64,000 bases of DNA, from the NCBI GenBank assembly GCA_002355495.1, contig AP017424.1, forward strand, positions 4,157,501 to 4,221,500, written 5' to 3'. The stretch comes from Streptomyces laurentii (GTDB taxonomy: Bacteria > Actinomycetota > Actinomycetes > Streptomycetales > Streptomycetaceae). Made by a program: the position numbers and the translations under genes. Below the pieces are notes generated by a model, which was not told the origin of the DNA, did no database searches, and worked only from the letters and a program-made list of their open reading frames with translations. Positions 57,454-64,000 of this stretch are shown piece by piece; the stretch's first letter is position 1; the number at the start of each line of letters is the position of its first letter.

Positions 57454-57891
57454 GTGGTGAGCACCGACTGGAAGAGCGACCTGCGGCAGCGCGGCTACCG
57501 GCTGACGCCCCAGCGCCAGCTTGTCCTGGAGGCCGTCGACGCGCTCGAACACGCGACGCCCGACGACATCCTCTGCGAGGTCCGCAAGACCGCGTCCGGC
57601 GTCAACATCTCCACCGTCTACCGGACCCTGGAGCTCCTGGAGGAGCTCGGGCTGGTCAGCCACGCCCATCTGGGGCACGGGGCGCCGACGTACCACCTCG
57701 CCGACCGGCACCACCATCTCCACCTCGTGTGCCGGGACTGCTCGGACGTCATCGAGGCGGACGTGGAGGTCGCCGCCGGGTTCACCGGGAAGCTCCGGGA
57801 GACCTTCGGCTTCGAGACCGACATGAAGCACTTCGCGATCTTCGGGCAGTGCCGGGACTGCGCGCGGAAGGCCGCCGGCGAGGAGTCGTAG
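57454..57891 (+). CDS. nur: nickel-responsive Fur-family regulator Nur
   Basis: A 145-aa repressor nearly identical in its N-terminal half to S. coelicolor Nur as I remember it (MVSTDWKSDLRQRGYRLTPQ). Winged-helix DNA-binding domain about 1-80, dimerisation domain 81-145. All histidines used by the Nur nickel and M sites are present: H33, H70, H72, H86, H88, H90 and H126, plus two CxxC pairs (C93/C96 and C133/C136). It represses sodF and nickel uptake when nickel is sufficient. A -10-like TACACT at 57442-57447 places the start of transcription at the GTG itself, suggesting a leaderless mRNA. Confidence 0.93.
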   Translation: MVSTDWKSDLRQRGYRLTPQRQLVLEAVDALEHATPDDILCEVRKTASGVNISTVYRTLELLEELGLVSHAHLGHGAPTYHLADRHHHLHLVCRDCSDVIEADVEVAAGFTGKLRETFGFETDMKHFAIFGQCRDCARKAAGEES

Positions 57892-57900
57892 GCTTTTCCC

Positions 57901-58872
57901 ATGTCCCTGAAGAGCCCTCTGCTGTCCCTGCCCGGCGCCGTTCCCGCCGAAGGCCGCGACGAAGGTGTCGCCGCGCACTACGGCGACCTGTTCCGCGAGC
58001 AGCGGACCCTCGCCGACGGCACCGGTTTCGTCGACCTCTCCCACCACGGCGTCGTCACCGTCACCGGCGACGACCGGCTGAGCTGGCTGCACCTGCTGCT
58101 CACCCAGCACGTCAGCGACCTCCCGCCGGGCCAGGCCACCGACGCGCTGATCCTCTCCGCGAACGGGCACATCGAACACGCCCTGTACCTCGTCGACGAC
58201 GGCGAGACGGTGTGGGCGCACGTGGAGCCCGGGACGCGCGAGGCGCTCGTCGCGTACCTGGAGTCGATGAAGTTCTTCTACCGGGTCGAGGTCGCCGACC
58301 GTACCGACGACTTCGCCGTCGTCCACCTCCCGGCCGGCTCGATCGCCGCCGTGCCCGAGGGCGTGGTCGTACGGGAGACGGCGCACGGCCGCGACCTGTT
58401 CCTGCCGCGCGCGGACCTGACGGACTTCGCGGCCGCGCACGGGCCGGCCGCCGGCATCCTCGCGTACGAGGCGCTGCGGGTCGAGGCGCACCGGCCGCGG
58501 CTCGGGTTCGAGACCGACCACCGGACCATCCCGCACGAGATCGGCCTGATCGGCAGCGCCGTGCACCTCCAGAAGGGCTGCTACCGCGGCCAGGAGACGG
58601 TCGCCCGCGTCCACAACCTGGGGAGGCCGCCGCGCCGCCTGGTCTTCCTGCACCTGGACGGCAGCGAGGTCCACCTGCCGGCCCACGGCGACCCGATCCG
58701 CCTCGCCGCCGACGGCCCGGAGGGCCGCCAGCTGGGCTTCGTCACGACCTCGGCGCGCCACCACGAGCTGGGGCCGATCGCGCTCGCGCTGGTGAAGCGG
58801 AACGTGCCGGTGGACGCCGAGCTGGTCGCGGGCACGACGGCCGCGGCGCAGGAGACGATCGTCGAGCCGTAG
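57901..58872 (+). CDS. ygfZ: YgfZ/GcvT-like folate-binding protein
   Basis: A 323-aa protein of the YgfZ family (folate-dependent Fe-S cluster maintenance). The signature KGCYRGQETVAR near residue 225 matches K-G-C-Y-x-G-Q-E. GcvT-like beginnings HYGDLFREQRTLADGTGFVD and DRLSWLHLLLTQHVSDLP. Length typical. Encoded 9 bp after nur, so probably co-transcribed. Confidence 0.92.
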   Translation: MSLKSPLLSLPGAVPAEGRDEGVAAHYGDLFREQRTLADGTGFVDLSHHGVVTVTGDDRLSWLHLLLTQHVSDLPPGQATDALILSANGHIEHALYLVDDGETVWAHVEPGTREALVAYLESMKFFYRVEVADRTDDFAVVHLPAGSIAAVPEGVVVRETAHGRDLFLPRADLTDFAAAHGPAAGILAYEALRVEAHRPRLGFETDHRTIPHEIGLIGSAVHLQKGCYRGQETVARVHNLGRPPRRLVFLHLDGSEVHLPAHGDPIRLAADGPEGRQLGFVTTSARHHELGPIALALVKRNVPVDAELVAGTTAAAQETIVEP

Positions 58873-58900
58873 GGCCCGCTTTCGGGGGCGCGTGGGCGCC

Positions 58901-59296
58901 TCAGCCCGTCGGGTACGTCGACACCGAGATCGCGGTGTGCGAGCCGAGCGGGGTGACCTGCACAGTCACCCCGTCGTGGCCCCGCCGGGCCACGATGTTG
59001 GCGCTGTAGTCGCCCACGTACTTCGAGATGGTCTTCCACCCGTCCCGGCTGAGCGCGTCCGCGTAGAAGTCGCCGACCTGCTTCACCGAGTCGTCGGTGC
59101 TCAGGAGCGTGGTCGAGCCGGTGTGCCGGGTCTGGGTGGCGCCGGGGTAGAGCGGCACCCCGCGGTCCGCCGTGGCCGTCGCGGTCGAGGTGGGGCTGGC
59201 GGCGGGGGCCGGGTTCGAGTTCCCGCACGCGACGCCGAGCGCCAGTACGGTGGCGACTCCGCCCGCCGCGACGGTCCGCAGCGCCTTGCTTCTCAC
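58901..59296 (-). CDS. small lipoprotein, function unknown
   Basis: A 131-aa lipoprotein: signal peptide MRSKALRTVAAGGVATVLAL with lipobox GVAC (Cys about 24). The mature part starts with a Pro/Ser/Thr spacer and continues with VPLYPGATQTRHTGSTTLLS and VGDFYADALSRDGWKTISKY, a pattern seen in small envelope lipoproteins. GTG at 59296 after GAGGAG. It converges with ygfZ. Confidence 0.8.
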   Translation of the reverse strand: MRSKALRTVAAGGVATVLALGVACGNSNPAPAASPTSTATATADRGVPLYPGATQTRHTGSTTLLSTDDSVKQVGDFYADALSRDGWKTISKYVGDYSANIVARRGHDGVTVQVTPLGSHTAISVSTYPTG

Positions 59297-59437
59297 GGCA
59301 TCTCCTCGGGGCTCGTCCGTCGGTCTCCCCCTGGACCAGTGCCTCTCCCATCTTCACGAGGCTCCCGCGCCCGGCAACCGGGCCGCCGCCGGGCAGCGGC
59401 CCTTCGGATTCGCCGTTCGGGTGACATCGCTACGGGG

Positions 59438-59953
<516 letters not shown>

Positions 59954-60199
59954 GTCGTCTCCCAACGCGGCAGATGGCGCAGGTCATGTGGGTGCGGGTC
60001 CGTGGCTTCGGCCATCCCGAGTCACCGTCACGCGGCGTGCGGGTGGCTGCACTTCGGATCGGCGCGGCGTCGTGCCGCCACCCAGAAGCTAGGGCACAAC
60101 GTTGGGACGTCGCAACACTGGGACGGCCGTACCAACCTTTCGAGTGGACCGTCAGGCCGCCAGGGCGGCACACTCTAGGCACACAGGAGGGAGGGGCCC

Positions 60200-61045
60200 A
60201 TGCCACCAAGGTCGTATCCGACCGCGCGACAAAAGCGGTTGGGGGTAGAGCTTCGCAAGATGAGGGAGCGCGCCGGCCTTTCCGGCGCCGACATCGCGCG
60301 CTTCCTCGGCGGTGAGCGCGCGACGGCGAGTCACATAGAGTCCGGCCGCTACGGCGTGAGCGCCGAGCGGGTCCGTCGCCTCGCCGCCCACTGCTCGGCC
60401 ACCGACAAGCACCTGATCAACTCCCTTGCAGCGATGGCCGAGGAACGTGGCAAGGGCTGGTGGGAGGAGTATCGGGGCCGCCTCTCTCCGGGCTTCCTTG
60501 ATCTCGCCGAGCTCGAACATCACGCCCTGTACATGCGCACGATCGACATGCTGCATATCTCCGGTCTGCTTCAGACCCAGGCGTATGCGAAAGAGCTGAT
60601 CCTGAGCAGCATCTCGGAGCCTCCGGAAGAGGCCGGGATAAGGGTCGAGCACAGGATGCGGCGCCGCGAGATTTTCGACCGGCCGCAGCCGCCGAAGTAC
60701 CAAGCGTTGATACACGAGGCCGCGCTGCGGATGCGGTACTGCCGGCCTGAGACCATGCGGCAGCAGCTCGATTTCCTTATCGAGGCTTCCTCTTGGCCCA
60801 ATGTCTCGATCCAGATTGTGCCGTTCAGCAGGCAGATCACGGGTTCCGTGCATTCCATGCTCTACGCCGGTGCGGCGATTCCTCAACTGGACACGGTGCA
60901 GATCGACAGCGCATTCGATGGCGGATTCCTGGACGCCGAGCCTCACTTGATCAAATATCGCGCTCTACTGGATTCGGTCGAGGAAATCTCGCTCGACCCC
61001 GACGAATCACGCAAGTTCATCCATCGAGTCGCACAGGAAATGTGA
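60200..61045 (+). CDS. XRE-family regulator with DUF5753 domain
   Basis: A 281-aa protein. XRE helix-turn-helix at about 12-65 (LRKMRERAGLSGADIARFLG, TASHIESGRYGVS). The C-terminal DUF5753 domain (about 95-275) includes YRGRLSPGFLDLAELEH, QTQAYAKELI and SVHSMLYAGA. This is the standard streptomycete regulator that works with a DUF397 partner and affects development or antibiotic production. The DUF397 gene follows 5 bp after the stop. Confidence 0.92.
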   Translation: MPPRSYPTARQKRLGVELRKMRERAGLSGADIARFLGGERATASHIESGRYGVSAERVRRLAAHCSATDKHLINSLAAMAEERGKGWWEEYRGRLSPGFLDLAELEHHALYMRTIDMLHISGLLQTQAYAKELILSSISEPPEEAGIRVEHRMRRREIFDRPQPPKYQALIHEAALRMRYCRPETMRQQLDFLIEASSWPNVSIQIVPFSRQITGSVHSMLYAGAAIPQLDTVQIDSAFDGGFLDAEPHLIKYRALLDSVEEISLDPDESRKFIHRVAQEM

Positions 61046-61050
61046 GAGAG

Positions 61051-61272
61051 ATGACCGACCCTACCGCTTGGCAGAAGTCCTCATTCTCGGGAGCGGACAA
61101 CAATCAAAACTGCGTACACGTCCGCCTCTCCGACGGTGGCAGCATCGAACTCGTCGAGAGTGAGGTGCCCGACACGGTCATGGCCACGAGCCGTGCGAAC
61201 TTCGCCGCCTTCATCAAGGGCGTCAAGGCGGGCGAGTTTGACCACCTGATCGAGGGTCCTTCTCGGGGGTGA
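61051..61272 (+). CDS. DUF397 protein
   Basis: A 73-aa protein of the DUF397 family with the canonical start TAWQKSSFSGADNNQNCVHV and the FAAFIKGVKAGEFD end. It pairs with the upstream XRE protein, which it modulates. ATG at 61051 with a GAGAG site 2-6 bases upstream of it. After it, 61273-61491 is a promoter region with repeats of TGTTGCGACG. Confidence 0.93.
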   Translation: MTDPTAWQKSSFSGADNNQNCVHVRLSDGGSIELVESEVPDTVMATSRANFAAFIKGVKAGEFDHLIEGPSRG

Positions 61273-61365
61273 CGCCCGCGAGTGATCGGAGCTGAACCTC
61301 AAGCGCTCCTGGCTAACTGGCCGGGGGCGCTTGACATATGCCAGTTCAGCCATTGGTGGTCACAC

Positions 61366-61412
61366 TGTTGCGACGCTCGTCCCTATGTGAGTACGGTTCC
61401 ATCGTTGCGACG
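61366..61412 (+). promoter_or_regulatory. paired GTTGCGACG motifs upstream of the 61492 gene
   Basis: TGTTGCGACG at 61366-61375 and CGTTGCGACG at 61403-61412, 37 bp apart. The same motif, inverted, lies at 60108-60117 between the ATP-binding gene and the XRE gene. A TTGACA element (61331-61336) precedes the pair. A shared operator, possibly for the XRE protein, is inferred. Confidence 0.5.
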
Positions 61413-61491
61413 CATTCACTGTGCGTCACATCGCCTCTCTTGTGGGCCTTGGGGAGGTTTCTCGGGTTGCTCTCGATCGGAGGACATGCGC

Positions 61492-61920
61492 GTGGCAGAC
61501 GAACTCGGCTGCACAGGAGCCATGGTGACCGCCACGTCCACCCCCCCCGGGCTGCCGCCCGTCGCGCGCGGCTTTCTGCTCGAAGTGGTCCGGTACGCGT
61601 CGGAAGGTGACGGGCGGGCCGTTCCGGTGCGGGTCCCGCGCGTGTTCGACGGCTCGCGTGACGCCCTGCGGGAGATCCGGGCGCAGGTGCGCGGATCAGA
61701 GGTGTTCGACATGACTGCGCGTGACATCGCCCGGGTGAATGCGGAGTTGGCGTCCGGTCGCCGCGTGGCGCTCGGGCTGCTCGACGCCGGAATACCGGTG
61801 GGGTTCACGGTGAGCCTGGAGAACGGAACCGTCGCCGAGTGGTCGGTGCGACCCGTGCGCCTCCTCGTACTCCCCGCACCCCACGTCCGCCGCCACACTC
61901 CGCAGCCGACAGGGCAGTAG
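61492..61920 (+). CDS. unknown protein, first gene of a pair with the HhH gene
   Basis: A 142-aa protein starting with GTG at 61492 (GGAGG 8 bases upstream); an ATG 6 bases earlier is too close to the ribosome site. Segments GLPPVARGFLLEVVRYASEG and SRDALREIRAQVRGSEVFDM suggest a small alpha/beta protein. No domain recognised. It ends 17 bp before the next gene's ATG. Confidence 0.68.
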   Translation: MADELGCTGAMVTATSTPPGLPPVARGFLLEVVRYASEGDGRAVPVRVPRVFDGSRDALREIRAQVRGSEVFDMTARDIARVNAELASGRRVALGLLDAGIPVGFTVSLENGTVAEWSVRPVRLLVLPAPHVRRHTPQPTGQ

Positions 61921-61937
61921 CCGAACGGAATCGCACC

Positions 61938-62782
61938 ATGGGCACGAAGATCGCCACCGACCACCCCGCGTGGCGCGCCACCACCGCCGGCGAACGCGCC
62001 CGGCTCCTCGAATACGGCGGTGCCGTATGGCTGGCGCTCTGGAACGACCGGAGCGGACACCTCGCCCTGCGGCCGGTCGCGGGGGACCCCGCCGCCGACC
62101 CGCCGCCAAACCGCCGCCGCTCGCCTACACCTCGCCCATCGACCTGCTCGCCGGGCCCGCCCAAGCGGAGCCGCTGCTCGACGAGTTGGTCCGTCTCGGC
62201 ACGGTCGTCCGGCTCACGAATCCGTCCCAGTGGGACGCGGTCGTGACCGCGATTCTCCGCCGGTCCGTGCCTGCCGGGCAGGCGGCGCGCAAGCACGGCG
62301 CCTTTTTCGCCGCGTACGGGCGCGGCTTCAGGACGGAAGCCGGTGAGTTCGCTCTCGTGCCCTCACCGAGGACCGTACTCGTGCTGTCCGACGAGCAGTT
62401 CGACGCCGTCGGGGCGGCGGTCGACCGACTGGCGCTGCGGGCCGTCGCCGAGGCGTACCTCGACCGTGGCGGCCAGTGGACGATTCGGGGCCCAGCCTGC
62501 CTGGCCAAGAAACTTGCCGAGGTGCCGTACCTGGGTTCGTGGGCCGCGGCCGTGGCGGCGGCCGATGTCACCGGGGACTTCTCGGTCTTCCCGCACGGCG
62601 ACCCCGCCGTGCGGGCCGGGGCCGGGAGAGTCCTCCGAGACGGCCTGGTCGCCGAGGACGGGTTCGAGGAGCAGTGGCACCGATGGGCACCCACGCGCGC
62701 GCAGCTGCACGCTCTGACTCTCTTCACCCTCACCTGGGCAGGCGAGGAGCAGGCGGCGGCTACACCTCCAGCAGCACCGTGA
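61938..62782 (+). CDS. HhH-GPD-like DNA glycosylase candidate, one-base frame break
   Basis: The N-terminal frame (MGTKIATDHPAWRATTAGER) and the C-terminal frame meet at 62106, where adding one C to CC gives a 281-aa protein through DPPPKPPPLAYTSPI. The C-terminal half resembles AlkA-type glycosylases: NPSQWDAVVTAILRRSVPAG, helix-hairpin-helix-like EVPYLGSWAAAVAAADVTG and FPHGDPAVRAGAG with an Asp at the catalytic place. The match is by eye only. The 3' end overlaps dtd by 23 bp (convergent). Confidence 0.6.
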
Positions 62783-63185
62783 ACGGGCCGTGGTTGGTGA
62801 GCGAGACGCGCATGTCCGCGCCGAAGCGGCCGGTCTCCACGCGGGCGCCCAGGTCGCGCAGCCGGGCGACGACCTCGTCGACGAGGGGTTCGGCGACCGG
62901 GCCGGGGGCGGCGGCGTTCCAGGTGGGGCGGCGGCCCTTGCGGGCGTCCCCGTAGAGGGTGAACTGGGAGATCACCAGCAGCGGCGCGTTCACGTCGGAG
63001 CAGGACTTCTCGTCCTCCAGCACCCGTACGGACCAGAGTTTTCTGGCCAATTGCGCGGCCTTTTCGGGCGTGTCGTCGTGGGTCACCCCGACCAGCACGC
63101 ACAACCCCTCGCCGGCGATCTCGCCGACGGTCTCCCCTGCGACGACGACGCTCGCGCCGTCGACCCTCTGCACCACCGCTCGCAT
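62760..63185 (-). CDS. dtd: D-aminoacyl-tRNA deacylase
   Basis: A 141-aa DTD that hydrolyses D-aminoacyl-tRNA. The two active-site motifs are visible: SQFTLYGD (family SQFTL) and NHGPFTVLL (family NxGPVT), the latter with Phe in place of the common Val. The start MRAVVQRVDGASVVV is canonical. ATG at 63185. Confidence 0.94.
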   Translation of the reverse strand: MRAVVQRVDGASVVVAGETVGEIAGEGLCVLVGVTHDDTPEKAAQLARKLWSVRVLEDEKSCSDVNAPLLVISQFTLYGDARKGRRPTWNAAAPGPVAEPLVDEVVARLRDLGARVETGRFGADMRVSLTNHGPFTVLLEV

Positions 63186-63328
63186 GCGGACCAACCTACC
63201 GACCCGTCGCCCGGCCGACACCGGCAGGGCCGAACGGGTGCAGACCGCCTGCGTAGGCCCTCGCTCCAGTGGCACCATTCCTTACAGACGGTGCGCTTTC
63301 GCCCGCACCGGTCGAGGGGACGATTCTC

Positions 63329-64000
63329 ATGAGCGCATCTGGCACCGGGCCCACGCCGTCCGGTTCCGTAGTACCGCTGACCCGTGCCGACGGCCTCGCG
63401 GCCGGTGGTCTCACGGCCGCCGGCGCCGTCGGACGGCCGCCCGTCCAGCGGACCGCCGAGCCCGAACTGCCCGAACTGCCCGAGCTGTCGCATCCCAGTC
63501 CGCCGTGTCCAGAGCTTCCGGATCCCGATCTCCCGCCCTCCGGCGGGCCGCATCCGGATCTCGGCACCCTGCGGCTGCCCGAGCTGCGGGCGCTGCGCCG
63601 CGACGCGCAGAGCGACGAGGCCGACCTGAGCTACGTACGGCGGATGCTCCAGGGCCGGATCGACATCCTGCGGGCCGAACTGGCCCGCCGCTGCGCCCCC
63701 GAGACGCCGGTCCTCGACCGGCTCTCCGAGATCCTGGCGGACACTCCGGCGCGCCCCGGGGCGGCGGCCCGTTCGGCCCGGCACGTGACGCTGTCGACGC
63801 CGCGTGGCGAGGAGTACCGGCGGCTGGCGGCCGAGACGCTGTCGGAGGTCGAGCTGTCGGACCTGTCGGCCCGTACGGACGAGGAACTGCGGACGGCCAT
63901 GGGCCGGCTCGCGGGCTGCGAGCAGCAGGTGTCGCGGCGCCGGCACCAGCTCCAGCGGACCGCCGACGACTGCGGCGCGGAGATCGCCCGCCGCTACCGG
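63329..64000 (+). CDS. rsiG: RsiG, c-di-GMP-binding anti-sigma factor of WhiG, cut by window end
   Basis: 224 residues visible, no stop before the window end. The N-terminal 80 residues are Pro-rich (AEPELPELPELSHPSPPC). Two helices each carry the E(X)3S(X)2R(X)3Q(X)3D signature that binds cyclic di-GMP: E97/S101/R104/Q108/D112 and E198/S202/R205/Q209/D213. RsiG with c-di-GMP sequesters the sporulation sigma factor WhiG. ATG at 63329 follows GAGGGG; a start nearer the first helix is possible. Confidence 0.88.
   Translation, partial: MSASGTGPTPSGSVVPLTRADGLAAGGLTAAGAVGRPPVQRTAEPELPELPELSHPSPPCPELPDPDLPPSGGPHPDLGTLRLPELRALRRDAQSDEADLSYVRRMLQGRIDILRAELARRCAPETPVLDRLSEILADTPARPGAAARSARHVTLSTPRGEEYRRLAAETLSEVELSDLSARTDEELRTAMGRLAGCEQQVSRRRHQLQRTADDCGAEIARRYR

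Overview
The window is chromosomal DNA from a Streptomyces or very close relative. The evidence is very high GC with strong GC3 bias, GTG/TTG starts, an actinobacterial 23S-5S rRNA end, mycothiol synthase, GlnR, Nur, RsiG, XRE/DUF397 pairs and a LAXTG-type sorting signal. From memory, the gene order from pit/pst through ppk, mshD, glnR and nur to rsiG follows the conserved core order of S. coelicolor (the SCO41xx region). I could not run an alignment to confirm this.

Layout. 1-3.3 kb: 3' part of an rRNA operon (23S, 5S, terminator). 3.3-5.9 kb: NarL-type two-component pair and a GNAT acetyltransferase. 5.9-15.4 kb: a chromosomal type IV secretion-like locus. Its minus-strand arm encodes a VirD4-like protein, a VirB4-type ATPase, an SCO6880-family protein, a TrbL/VirB6-like protein, a VirB8-like protein and a small membrane protein. 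Its plus-strand arm encodes a WXG100-like protein, the remnant of a partner gene and a lytic transglycosylase/NlpC-P60 protein. No integrase, relaxase or replication gene is present. 15.6-18.4 kb: PAP2 phosphatase, lipoprotein, small proteins and CsoR with its operator. 18.6-29.2 kb: a phosphate block (DUF47-Pit, PstSCAB with a PHO-box array, and ppk-CHAD-Nudix translationally coupled). 29.4-31.8 kb: GntR/ABC-2 transporter operon. 31.9-45.1 kb: mshD, secreted 5'-nucleotidase, regulators, an OmpR-type pair, HtrA-like protease, LacI regulator, glnR with a small upstream ORF, and a hydrolase. 45.1-50.0 kb: MoaD-like protein, a repeat-rich membrane protein, an LmeA-like protein, a cysteine-containing leader peptide, sulfurtransferase and DUF1416. 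50.1-53.8 kb: two coupled unknown genes and a large LAHTG-anchored surface protein. 54-64 kb: MFS transporter, DsrE protein, nitrobindin, nur, ygfZ, an XRE/DUF397/ATPase trio, a putative HhH glycosylase, dtd, and rsiG cut by the window end.

Cross-cutting observation. At least six genes have reading frames broken by missing single bases. Nearly all the candidate sites are G/C homopolymers, and adding one base at each site restores a protein-like frame through to the natural stop. This looks like systematic homopolymer under-calling in the assembly, although biological slippage is not excluded. These genes are annotated over their full extent and flagged.
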